64,000 nucleotides of DNA from Rhodoblastus sp963703385 (GTDB taxonomy: Bacteria > Pseudomonadota > Alphaproteobacteria > Rhizobiales > Beijerinckiaceae): positions 3,038,001 through 3,102,000 of the forward strand of contig OY969816.1 in assembly GCA_963703385.1 (NCBI GenBank), written 5' to 3'. Under the pieces are notes generated by a model. It worked only from the letters and a program-made list of their open reading frames with translations, did not search any database and had not been told where the DNA came from. This document shows, piece after piece, positions 43,351 to 51,174 of this stretch; the stretch's first letter is position 1; each line of letters begins with the position of its first letter. A program made the position numbers and the translations under genes.

Positions 43351-44513
43351 TAGGCCGAGGCGACGATTCCGTTGACGCGCAGATATTCGACGATGCGGTC
43401 GGCCATCGCCTCGGCGGGCCCGTCGTCCAGCGTCAGGACGATCTCGGCGTTGTCCGGCCGCTCATAGGGCTGGGTCACGCCGGTGAAATTCTTGATTTCG
43501 CCGGCGAGCGCCCGCTTGTACAGCCCCTTGCGGTCGCGCAGGATGCAGGTCTCCAGCGGCGTATCGACGAAGATTTCGACGAATTCGCCGGGGCCGAGCA
43601 ATTCGCGCACCGTGCGGCGCTCGGCCTCGAAGGGTGAGATGAAGGAGCACAACACGATCAGCCCGGCGTCCGCCATCAGTTTCGACACCTCGCCGACGCG
43701 GCGGATGTTCTCGACGCGGTCGGCGTCGGTGAAGCCGAGGTCGCGGTTAAGGCCGTGGCGGAGATTGTCGCCGTCGAGCGCGATGGTATGGGCGCTCTGG
43801 CCGGCGAGCCTGGTTTCCACCAGATTGGCGACCGTCGATTTGCCCGAGCCGGACAGGCCGGTGAACCACAGCACCGTGGGCTTCTGGCCTTTCAGCCCGG
43901 CGCGGACCTCCTTGGTCACGCTCATCGGCTGAAGATGGACATTGCTCGCGCGCCGCAGCGGGAAGGCGATCGTCCCGATCGCCACCGTGGCGTTGGTCGC
44001 GCGGTCGAGCAGCCGAAAGGCGCCGGTCTTGCGGAAATGTTCGAAAGGATCGATGGGCAGCGGCTGCGCGGCGGCGAAGTTGCAGAAGCCGATCTCATTG
44101 GCTTGCAGCGTCTTGGCCGCCATTTGCTGGTGGTTTTCGACATTCAGCCGGTATTTGATCTCGGTGACGCTGGTCGCAACCGTCCGGCCGTTGAGGACGA
44201 TGAGATAGGAGCGGCCGGGAAGCAGTTTTTCCTCGCCCATCCACAAAAGATGGGCGGCGAATTGCTCGACGACCGCCGGCCGGTCGGCGACATGGCAGAT
44301 CATGTCGCCGCGCGAGGCCTCGACCTTCTCGTCAAAGACGAGCGTGACCGCGTCATGGGCGCTGGCGTTGTCAATATCGCCCTGCGCGCCGAGGATTCGC
44401 GCGACATGAGCGGTCTTGCCGCTGTCGGCGACGCAGATTTCGTCGCCGACCGTGACCCGTCCCGACATCACCATGCCGCTGAAGCCCCGGATATCGGGAT
44501 CAGACGAGTTCGA
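43350..44513 (-). CDS. cysC: CysN C-terminal part fused to adenylylsulfate kinase (CysC), downstream of a frameshift
   Basis: The downstream half of a CysN-CysC (NodQ-type) fusion. It opens with CysN domain II (SDPDIRGFSGMVMSGRVTVG) and domain III (AAHLLWMGEEKLLPGRSYLI), then the APS kinase from about 43,900 down: VLWFTGLSGSGKSTVANLVE (Walker A), LDGDNLRHGLNRDLGFTDAD and SFISPFEAERRTVRELL. APS kinase makes PAPS from adenylylsulfate; all its motifs look intact. It has no start of its own that I trust: the frame continues from the upstream half after a one-base shift at a run of five C (44514-44518). It may be translated from an internal start, by slippage, or not at all. Confidence 0.8.
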   Translation of the reverse strand, partial: SNSSDPDIRGFSGMVMSGRVTVGDEICVADSGKTAHVARILGAQGDIDNASAHDAVTLVFDEKVEASRGDMICHVADRPAVVEQFAAHLLWMGEEKLLPGRSYLIVLNGRTVATSVTEIKYRLNVENHQQMAAKTLQANEIGFCNFAAAQPLPIDPFEHFRKTGAFRLLDRATNATVAIGTIAFPLRRASNVHLQPMSVTKEVRAGLKGQKPTVLWFTGLSGSGKSTVANLVETRLAGQSAHTIALDGDNLRHGLNRDLGFTDADRVENIRRVGEVSKLMADAGLIVLCSFISPFEAERRTVRELLGPGEFVEIFVDTPLETCILRDRKGLYKRALAGEIKNFTGVTQPYERPDNAEIVLTLDDGPAEAMADRIVEYLRVNGIVASA

Positions 44514-45150
44514 CCCCCTCGATCGGAAAACGCAAGGGCGCCTCGGCCGCGTCATCGACGATCTCGACGGTTTCGAGATAGTCGAGCAGGCATGGCCCAT
44601 GGCGCCAGGGCATCAGGGTCGAGGGCGAAGCGACATTGACGCCGGAAAGCGCCGACATCGGAATGGCGGCCAGCGTGCGGAAACCCATGCCGCTGGCGTG
44701 GTGGGTGAAATCGGCGACGACTGCGTTGAACACGGTCTCGCTGTAATCGACCAGATCCATCTTGTTGACCGCCAGCACGACATGGCGGAGCCCGAGCATG
44801 GAGACGACCGCCAGATGACGCAGGGTCTGTTCGACAAGGCCCGTGCGGGCGTCGATCAGCAGGATCGCCAGATCGCAGTTCGCAGCCGCCATCGCCACGG
44901 CTTTCGCATATGGTTCATCGCCTGGCGCGTCGGCGATGAGGAACGACCGCTTTTTGGTCGCGAAACGATGCGAATTGCCCGCCTGCCCGGCAAGCTGGTC
45001 ATGAGGCGCGGCGCCGCAAGCCTGAAGCACGCGGCCAATCAGGGTGCGTTTGCCGGCGCCCGCGGCGCCGCAGGCAAGAAGCCGAAGCGCCGGCGCCGGC
45101 GCGGAAACTTCGCCGCCCCGCCCTGAAAGAATCATCTTCGGAATATTCAT
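44500..45150 (-). CDS. cysN: degenerate CysN GTPase domain, upstream of a frameshift
   Basis: A 216-residue product equivalent to the GTPase domain of sulfate adenylyltransferase subunit 1. The P-loop is altered (CGAAGAGKRT in place of the usual GSVDDGKST). The switch I segment with its REQGITID motif is missing: the sequence jumps from GRVLQACGAA directly to FATKKRSFLIADAPGDEPYA. G4 is kept (NKMDLVDYSE). The frame stops after RFPIEGVELV, where a normal CysN continues into domain II. Removing one base from the run of five C at 44514-44518 restores the fusion with the CysN/CysC half downstream. No cysD lies nearby, so ATP sulfurylase function is doubtful. Confidence 0.75.
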   Translation of the reverse strand: MNIPKMILSGRGGEVSAPAPALRLLACGAAGAGKRTLIGRVLQACGAAPHDQLAGQAGNSHRFATKKRSFLIADAPGDEPYAKAVAMAAANCDLAILLIDARTGLVEQTLRHLAVVSMLGLRHVVLAVNKMDLVDYSETVFNAVVADFTHHASGMGFRTLAAIPMSALSGVNVASPSTLMPWRHGPCLLDYLETVEIVDDAAEAPLRFPIEGVELV

Positions 45151-45381
45151 CGAGACCAGCCCCCGCGCCTTTTCTTTGCCGTCGAGCCAGATTGATCACA
45201 GGCTCCAGACAGGCCCCCGCGACACGCCGGGGCCTCAAGCAATGAAGCATAGTCGTCCCGGCGGCGTCCGCAACACTTTGGACCCAAGGCTAAGCCCGCG
45301 ACCATGTAAAAGCCGCTGGGCCGCCATTCTTCCGGCGTCCCTTCGCCATGCAAGATCTTCGTCCCCCATGAAGGTGGAGCG

Positions 45382-47001
45382 TCATCGCGCAGCGCCGCCG
45401 ATCAGATCCGCCGCTTTTTCCGCGATCATGATGGTCGGCGCATTGGTGTTGCCGCCAATCAGATTCGGCATCACCGAAGCGTCCACGATTCTCAACCCGT
45501 CAAGCCCCCGCACGCGCAGCTGCGGGTCCGCCACCGCAAGGTCGTCCACGCCCATCCGGCAGGTTCCGACCGGATGGTAGATGGTGTCGGCGCGCGAACG
45601 GATGTGGTCTTCCCATTCCGAGTCGGTCATGCGGTCGCGGACGCCGAACAATTCTTCGTCGCAATAATGCGACAGCGGCGGGCTCAGCACGATGTCGCGC
45701 GCGATCCGGGCGGCGCGGATCAGGGTTTCGAGGTCGCGGCGGTCGCAAAGGAAGCACGGGTCGATCCCCGGCGGCGCCAGCGGATCGCCGCTTTCGAGGA
45801 AGACGCGCCCGCGCGAATGGGGATAGAGCGCGCAGACATGGAGACAGAAGCCATGACCCCAATGCAGTTTGCGGGCGTGGTTGTCGACGATTCCGATGAC
45901 GAAATGCATCTGCGCGTCCGGCAGGTCGAGGCCGGGCGCAGTCTTGAGGAAGCCCGCGCCTTCGGCGAAAGGCGTCGCCAGCATGCCGCTCCCGTCGCGC
46001 CGCCACGCCAGGGCGTGCGGGAAAAGCCTCGCCGCCGCGCCAAGGCCGATGCCGAAATTGTCCTTGTCGCGCGTCTTCCAGGCCAGGATGAAATCGAGGT
46101 GATCCTGGAGGTTCCGCCCCACGCCGGGCAATTCATGGACCATGGCGATTCCGTGGGGCCTTATGTCTTCCGGACGCCCCACGCCGGACAATTGCAACAA
46201 TTGCGGCGAGCCGAAGGCGCCGCCGCACAGCGCGATTTCGCGTCCCGCTTCGACTTGCCGCTCTTCGCCGTTGACGCGATAGCGCACGCCGGCGGCGCGC
46301 TTGCCATCAAAAACGATCCTGGTGGCGCGCGCGCCAGTAAAAACCGTCAGGTTGGCGCGCTGGCCCATCACCGGGTGGAGATAAGCCGCCGCCGCCGAAC
46401 AGCGTTCGCCCCGGCGCCTTTGATCGTGGAATTGCGTCACCTGAAACAGGCCGAAACCTTCGTTGTCGCCGGCGTTGAAATCGCGCCTGATGTGAAATTG
46501 CCGCTGGCTCGCCGCCTCGAGAAAGGCCCGGGTGATCGGGCGCGGGCTCTGCTGGTCGGAAACCTGCAACGGCCCTGAGCCGCCGTGGACGTCATCCGCG
46601 CCCCGGACATTGTTCTCCGCCTTGCGGAAAAAGGGAAGAACCTCGTCCCAGGACCAGCCCTCGCAGCCGCTTTCGGCCCAGAGGTCGTAATCGCGGCGAT
46701 GCCCGCGCACGTAAAGCATGGCGTTGATGGCGGAGGAGCCGCCGAGCGCCTTGCCGCGCGGCTGGAACCCGCGGCGGCCCTTCAGGCCCGGCTGCGGAAC
46801 GGTCCACAGCGCCCAATTGTTGATTTTCGGACGGCCGGGAACCAACACCACCGCGCCGGCGGGCATGCGCACGACCAGGCTGTCGCCGCGTCCCCCGGCT
46901 TCAAGCAGGCAGACGGAAACATTCGGATTCTCGCTCAGGCGCGCGGCAAGCGTCGCGCCCGCCGACCCGCCCCCGACAATGACATAATCGAAGCGGTCCA
47001 T
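45382..47001 (-). CDS. GMC family oxidoreductase (choline/alcohol dehydrogenase-like)
   Basis: A 539-residue FAD-dependent glucose-methanol-choline oxidoreductase. The ADP-binding motif is FDYVIVGGGSAGATLAARLS, then PRGKALGGSSAINAMLYVRG (GMC signature 1) and GAFGSPQLLQLSGVG (signature 2). The C-terminal catalytic histidine is in HPVGTCRMG, and the Asn/His region in NLIGGNTNAPTIMIAEKAADL. It resembles BetA and AlkJ and would oxidise an alcohol to an aldehyde using a membrane electron acceptor. It lies just left of the lipid cluster, so a long-chain alcohol substrate is conceivable but not shown. Its start is 13 bases after the stop of the FFLEELY-type gene, so both are probably cotranscribed. 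Confidence 0.88.
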   Translation of the reverse strand: MDRFDYVIVGGGSAGATLAARLSENPNVSVCLLEAGGRGDSLVVRMPAGAVVLVPGRPKINNWALWTVPQPGLKGRRGFQPRGKALGGSSAINAMLYVRGHRRDYDLWAESGCEGWSWDEVLPFFRKAENNVRGADDVHGGSGPLQVSDQQSPRPITRAFLEAASQRQFHIRRDFNAGDNEGFGLFQVTQFHDQRRRGERCSAAAAYLHPVMGQRANLTVFTGARATRIVFDGKRAAGVRYRVNGEERQVEAGREIALCGGAFGSPQLLQLSGVGRPEDIRPHGIAMVHELPGVGRNLQDHLDFILAWKTRDKDNFGIGLGAAARLFPHALAWRRDGSGMLATPFAEGAGFLKTAPGLDLPDAQMHFVIGIVDNHARKLHWGHGFCLHVCALYPHSRGRVFLESGDPLAPPGIDPCFLCDRRDLETLIRAARIARDIVLSPPLSHYCDEELFGVRDRMTDSEWEDHIRSRADTIYHPVGTCRMGVDDLAVADPQLRVRGLDGLRIVDASVMPNLIGGNTNAPTIMIAEKAADLIGGAAR

Positions 47002-47014
47002 CGCCCTCTCCCGA

Positions 47015-47734
47015 TCAGCCCTGGAGCGGACGATCGTCGCCGCCGAACAGGGCCGCGCTGATCGCGGCCTCGCGGGTCGTCACCGTCTCCACGAATTCAC
47101 GCGCGCCGCCCATCCTCCGGAAGGCGCCGTAACCGCGCTCCAGAAAGGCCTGCAGGTCTCCGAGCCCCGCCATCCGGGCGGGCTTGCGCATGGCGGACAA
47201 GGCCGCGCCGACGAAACGCGCGTGGGTGAGCTTCTCCAGCGAATGGCCGAGATCTTCGATCAGCTCGATCTGCCGCATGCGGTCCTCCCGCCGCCCGACG
47301 CCGCGATAGGCGGCGCCATAGGCGGCCGCGTCGATCGCGCCGGAATTCTCGCCCAGATGCGAAGCCATCGCCACGTCGAGCGATTCCGACAGCGCGTCGA
47401 GCTCGATGGCGTCGGCGATCGTGTCGAGCGCTGGCGCCGGAAGGGTCTTCTCCATCAAGGGAAGGACGCGGCGCACCGCCGCCTCGCGATGGCCGAACTC
47501 CTGCGGGCCATAAAGATCGGCCAGGAAGAAGGCCGCCGCGGCGCCGAATTTCGGACTGGCGACAAGGTCGCCATGCGTGCGCGCCAGCCGCGCCGCCTGC
47601 CATTCCCGCACTCTCCGCCGCGCCCACTCGACGGCGGGGTCGCTCTCCACCACCCCCCGGACGCGCGCGATAATGTCGAGCTGCGCCTCAAGGTGCGATA
47701 TTGCGAGATCCTTCGCGGAGGTCTTGTCGTTCAT
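47015..47734 (-). CDS. FFLEELY-motif-type hypothetical protein
   Basis: A 239-residue helical protein. It contains FFLADLYGPQEFGHREAAVRR, a variant of the FFLEELY motif that names a conserved bacterial family, plus WQAARLARTHGDLVASPKFG. The function is unknown. The ATG at 47734 is preferred over a GTG at 47740. A 17-base palindrome, CTAACACGCTGCGTTAG, lies ten bases before this start. It is followed directly by the GMC oxidoreductase gene and divergent from the wax ester synthase gene. Confidence 0.7.
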   Translation of the reverse strand: MNDKTSAKDLAISHLEAQLDIIARVRGVVESDPAVEWARRRVREWQAARLARTHGDLVASPKFGAAAAFFLADLYGPQEFGHREAAVRRVLPLMEKTLPAPALDTIADAIELDALSESLDVAMASHLGENSGAIDAAAYGAAYRGVGRREDRMRQIELIEDLGHSLEKLTHARFVGAALSAMRKPARMAGLGDLQAFLERGYGAFRRMGGAREFVETVTTREAAISAALFGGDDRPLQG

Positions 47735-47743
47735 GAACACAAA

Positions 47744-47760
47744 CTAACACGCTGCGTTAG
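47744..47760. promoter_or_regulatory. operator-like palindrome in a divergent promoter
   Basis: CTAACACGCTGCGTTAG has CTAAC/GTTAG arms with a partly symmetrical centre. It sits between the FFLEELY-type gene (minus) and the WS/DGAT gene (plus). The size fits a TetR-family dimer, and a TetR gene lies in the cluster. I found no second copy in front of the other cluster genes. Confidence 0.4.
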
Positions 47761-47861
47761 GCAAGGACGCCTAAAATGCGCGCCAGCGCTTCCGCCCGAA
47801 AACAAAAGGGATATGATTGGCGCTGAAGCAGTGGAAACGCGCTGGAAAAGGGGAGAAGCGC

Positions 47862-49508
47862 ATGTCCGAGGGCAGGCGCATGGCGCCGGTGGACATCACC
47901 TGGCTGAGAATGGACCGGCCCAAGAACCGGATGACCATTGTGGGCGTGATCGTCCTGCGCGAGCCGGTCGATCTGGACCGCGTCGAGCGCACTTTGGCGG
48001 CGCGCCTTCTGTCCTATGACCGTTTCCGCCAGAAGGTCGAAAACGGGACTTCGGCGCCGCGCTGGCGCGACGATGAGCATTTCGACATCGGGCGCCACAT
48101 CCGCCGCGCGCGGCTCCCCGGCGCGGCAGGCAAGGAGCAGCTCCAGCGCTTGGTCGCGGAGCTCGCGACGCGGCCGCTCGACACGGCCCATCCGCTTTGG
48201 CAGATTCATGTCGTCGAGCAGTACGAGGAGGGCGTCGCCGTCGTGCTGCGCATCCATCACGCCATCGGCGACGGCGCGGCGCTGATGCACGTCCTGCTCG
48301 ATCTGACCGACGACGCGCCGGACGCGCCGCTCCACGGCGTCGAATTCGCTTATGAGCAGCGGGAAGACGCCTATAGCCCGCCGTGGGAGATGCTCGCGCC
48401 GCTGATCGAAGCGGTCGAGAGCGGCGTGCGGGCCTCGGCGGGCGCATTGGGGTCGGCGCTTGGCCTGGCGCGCCGGCCGGCCCAGGCGCTTGGCCTGTTG
48501 AGCGGCGGCGTCAATGTCGCAGCGGAGCTGGCCTATCTCCTGCTCATGCCGATGGACAGCCCGACGCGACTCAAAGGCGCCCTTTCGGGAGACAAGATGG
48601 TCGCCTGGAGCCCGCCGATCCCCCTGCCGGAAGTCAAGGCGATCGGCCATGCGCTGGGCTGCACCGTCAACGACATGCTGCTCGCCTCCTTCGCCGGCGC
48701 GATCAACGACTACCTCACGGAAAAGGGGGACCAGACCCTTGACGTCAACGTGCGCGCCCTCGTCCCGATCGACCTGCGGCCGCCGGGACGCGCCCGTGAG
48801 CTCGGCAATCATTTCGGCATAATCGCGGTTGAGCTGCCGGTGGGGGTCGCCGACCCGCGGGCGCGGCTCGCCGAGGTGCGCCGGCGCATGCAGGCGCTGA
48901 AGAAATCCTATGAGCCGGTGGTCACGCTCGGCCTGCTCGAAGCGCTCGGCTATGGCCCGAAATTGCTGCAGGACCGGCTGTTCGACCTGCTGCTCAGCCG
49001 CGCGTCGGCGGTGATGACCAATGTGCCGGGACCGCAGAAGCCGCTTTATCTCGGCGGCTCCGAGATCGACCAGATCATGTTCTGGGTGCCGCAATCGGGC
49101 GAGATCGGCATGGGCGTCTCGCTGTTGTCCTTCAACAATCAAGTGCAGCTCGGCCTGATCACCGACGCCGCGCTGACGCCGGACCCCGACGAAATCGTCA
49201 AATATTTCCAGCCGGAATTCGAACAGCTCCTCTACCACGTCCTGATGGACGATTGGGGCGGCGAGGAGTTTTCCGCGCCGCCCGCGCCGCGTGGGGAAAA
49301 GCCTGAGCCCAAGCGCGGCGCAAGGGCCGCGAAGCCGCGAAAACGCCCGGTCCGGCCAAAAGCCGCCGAGCCGGAGGCCGCGCCGGCGCCGGCAAGGGCG
49401 GCCAAACGTCCGCGCAAGCCGGCGGCAGCGGCTCCTGTATGGCGGCAAGACCAGCCGGCGCCGGCAAGGCCGCGCCGCCGGCGCGGCGCTTTGCACGGTT
49501 CGGCGTGA
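47862..49508 (+). CDS. wax ester synthase/diacylglycerol acyltransferase (WS/DGAT)
   Basis: A 548-residue bacterial WS/DGAT, esterifying acyl-CoA to long-chain alcohols or diacylglycerol. The catalytic motif HHAIGDG is at residues 132-138 (HHxxxDG). Other family motifs: PLDTAHPLWQIHVVE near residue 115, NDMLLASFAGAINDYL, ALVPIDLRPPGRARELGNHF and NVPGPQKPLYLGGSEI. The last ~90 residues are an alanine/proline/lysine-rich basic tail (KPRKRPVRPKAAEPEA), unusual for the family and possibly a granule- or DNA-binding extension. GGGGAGAAG lies before the ATG at 47862. The neighbouring FAR, ligase and phasin genes give it substrate and context. Confidence 0.93.
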   Translation: MSEGRRMAPVDITWLRMDRPKNRMTIVGVIVLREPVDLDRVERTLAARLLSYDRFRQKVENGTSAPRWRDDEHFDIGRHIRRARLPGAAGKEQLQRLVAELATRPLDTAHPLWQIHVVEQYEEGVAVVLRIHHAIGDGAALMHVLLDLTDDAPDAPLHGVEFAYEQREDAYSPPWEMLAPLIEAVESGVRASAGALGSALGLARRPAQALGLLSGGVNVAAELAYLLLMPMDSPTRLKGALSGDKMVAWSPPIPLPEVKAIGHALGCTVNDMLLASFAGAINDYLTEKGDQTLDVNVRALVPIDLRPPGRARELGNHFGIIAVELPVGVADPRARLAEVRRRMQALKKSYEPVVTLGLLEALGYGPKLLQDRLFDLLLSRASAVMTNVPGPQKPLYLGGSEIDQIMFWVPQSGEIGMGVSLLSFNNQVQLGLITDAALTPDPDEIVKYFQPEFEQLLYHVLMDDWGGEEFSAPPAPRGEKPEPKRGARAAKPRKRPVRPKAAEPEAAPAPARAAKRPRKPAAAAPVWRQDQPAPARPRRRRGALHGSA

Positions 49509-49638
49509 GGGCGCAGCAGCCACCTTTGGGGAGCCTGCCCCGATCTTTGGCCGCCGGCCCACGGCTTCTCCGTCCGCAAACTCTCCGGCGACCGCGCGAT
49601 CGACGAGGCGAACTGAAATTTCGGCCGGCCGGAACGTT

Positions 49639-50490
49639 TCATTCCTCCAGCTCCGCCTTGGCCGCCTCGACGTCGAGGCGCTCCATGGCGTCCATCGGCT
49701 TGCATTTCGCCGCTTCCTCATAAAGCGCGGTCGCCTGTTTCAGTTTCGCCGCGCCGAACAGCATCGCCAGCGCATTGGCGTATTCCATCCGGGCGATGGC
49801 CGAGCCGGGATTGAGTTTTATGGCCTGCTCGAAATTCTTGACGGCGGCGTCCTTGCTCGCGCCATAGGTGAGGCTCGCGATCATGCCGCCGATCTTGTCC
49901 ACGATTTCCACATGATAGGCGCCGAGCGCAATATGGGCGTCGGCGTGGCGCGGCTCGATTTTCAGCGCCGTTTCGAGGCTGTGGCGAATCTTGCCGCCCA
50001 GCCCCTGGGCGAGCGCCTTGGTCACGGAAACGCCCTGGCTGTAGCGGCCCAGCGCCTGGGCGTGGAAATAAAAGGCGTTGGCGTTGTCCGGGGCGAGTTT
50101 TTGCAGGCTTTCCGCCCGCTCGGCCGCCTCCTGGAACAGCCGGGTCTTTTCGGCTAGGTCGTCGATCAGATAGGTCGCGTAAATGTTGATCGCCTTGGCG
50201 GCGGCGTTGGCGCCGATCGGACCCAGCTTTCCAGCCAGTTCGACAGCCGCGGCAAAATCGCCGCGGTGGTAGGCGCGCCAAGCGTCCTGCAGGGTCTCCG
50301 CGACGGCTTCCGCGTCGCCGACGGTTTTCAGTTTCGGATGAGCGGCGAACTGCGCCCTGACAGTGTCGGCGCCTGGGAAAGGCTCGCAGTCTCCGGCATG
50401 GAGCCGCTCCCAGTTCTTCTCCAGCGCGCCGCCGGAATATTCATAGGCTTTGGCCGCATGCGGAAATGTTTTCCATCGCGCTTTCGTCAT
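49639..50490 (-). CDS. tetratricopeptide-repeat protein
   Basis: A 283-residue helical-repeat protein. TPR-like units include YHRGDFAAAVELAGKLGPIG, ANAFYFHAQALGRYSQGVSV, KIEPRHADAHIALGAYHVEI, KNFEQAIKLNPGSAIARMEY and KLKQATALYEEAAKCKPMDA. No signal peptide is visible. It is the last gene of the run phasin-patatin-TetR-TPR, nine bases after the TetR stop, with GAGAGG ahead of the ATG. A scaffold role on lipid granules or in their regulation is a guess from context. Confidence 0.8.
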   Translation of the reverse strand: MTKARWKTFPHAAKAYEYSGGALEKNWERLHAGDCEPFPGADTVRAQFAAHPKLKTVGDAEAVAETLQDAWRAYHRGDFAAAVELAGKLGPIGANAAAKAINIYATYLIDDLAEKTRLFQEAAERAESLQKLAPDNANAFYFHAQALGRYSQGVSVTKALAQGLGGKIRHSLETALKIEPRHADAHIALGAYHVEIVDKIGGMIASLTYGASKDAAVKNFEQAIKLNPGSAIARMEYANALAMLFGAAKLKQATALYEEAAKCKPMDAMERLDVEAAKAELEE

Positions 50491-50499
50491 CCCGGCCTC

Positions 50500-51144
50500 T
50501 CATTTCAGATAGCGTTGGGCAAGATCGTCGAACAGAGCCCGCTCGCGCGTCGCCAGAAAAGGCGCGGCGAGCGAAATGACATGAAAGGCGCCACGCGCCA
50601 GCGCGCGGCTTTCCTCTTTCGCGCGCGGATCGCGCGCGAATTCGTAGGACAGCCAATAGGTCGCGAGAACGGTCATGTTGACCGCCAGCACCTCGACGTC
50701 CATCGGGCCGGCCGTCATCTCGCCCGCTTGCACCAGTCCCTGGAGGATGCTGGCGGCGGTCCGCTTCTTGTGGGCGAGGATGCGTTTGAACTGGGTCTCG
50801 AGCACACGGTGCCGCGACACCAGTTCGTTGATGTCGCGATAGAGGAAGCGATATTTGTGGATCGCCTCGAAGACGAGATGAAGGAACAGCCAGGCGTCTT
50901 CGGCGTGGACGGGGCGGCTTTCCGGCGCCGCGAGGGTCCGTTCGATCTCGTCGCGATAGGCGAAGAACAGGGCTTCGACGATCTTGTCCTTGGAATGGTA
51001 ATGATAATAGAGATTCCCCGGACTGATGTTCATCTCGTCGGCGATGGCCGTGGTGGTCACCCCCGGCTCGCCATATTCGTTGAACAGCCGAAGGGCTGTC
51101 TCCAATATTCTTTCTCGCGTTCGCCGTTTCGGCTTTTTCTCCAT
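50500..51144 (-). CDS. TetR family transcriptional regulator
   Basis: A 214-residue TetR-type repressor. The helix-turn-helix is RILETALRLFNEYGEPGVTT then TAIADEMNISPGNLYYHYHS. The C-terminal ligand domain begins KIVEALFFAYRDEIERTL and has YRFLYRDINELVSRH, a pattern seen in TetR proteins near fatty-acid and polyhydroxyalkanoate genes. It is in one transcriptional run with the patatin and TPR genes. The ribosome-binding site GGAGGAA is strong. It is a likely regulator of this lipid cluster, with acyl-CoA or a fatty acid as effector; that is inference. Confidence 0.9.
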   Translation of the reverse strand: MEKKPKRRTRERILETALRLFNEYGEPGVTTTAIADEMNISPGNLYYHYHSKDKIVEALFFAYRDEIERTLAAPESRPVHAEDAWLFLHLVFEAIHKYRFLYRDINELVSRHRVLETQFKRILAHKKRTAASILQGLVQAGEMTAGPMDVEVLAVNMTVLATYWLSYEFARDPRAKEESRALARGAFHVISLAAPFLATRERALFDDLAQRYLK

Positions 51145-51174
51145 GGTCTCGTTCCTCCCCCGAGGCCAGAAGTC

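Noticed and set aside
47757..49721. A 654-codon minus-strand frame opposite WS/DGAT
   Set aside because: No motif; WS/DGAT with HHAIGDG is certain on the other strand.
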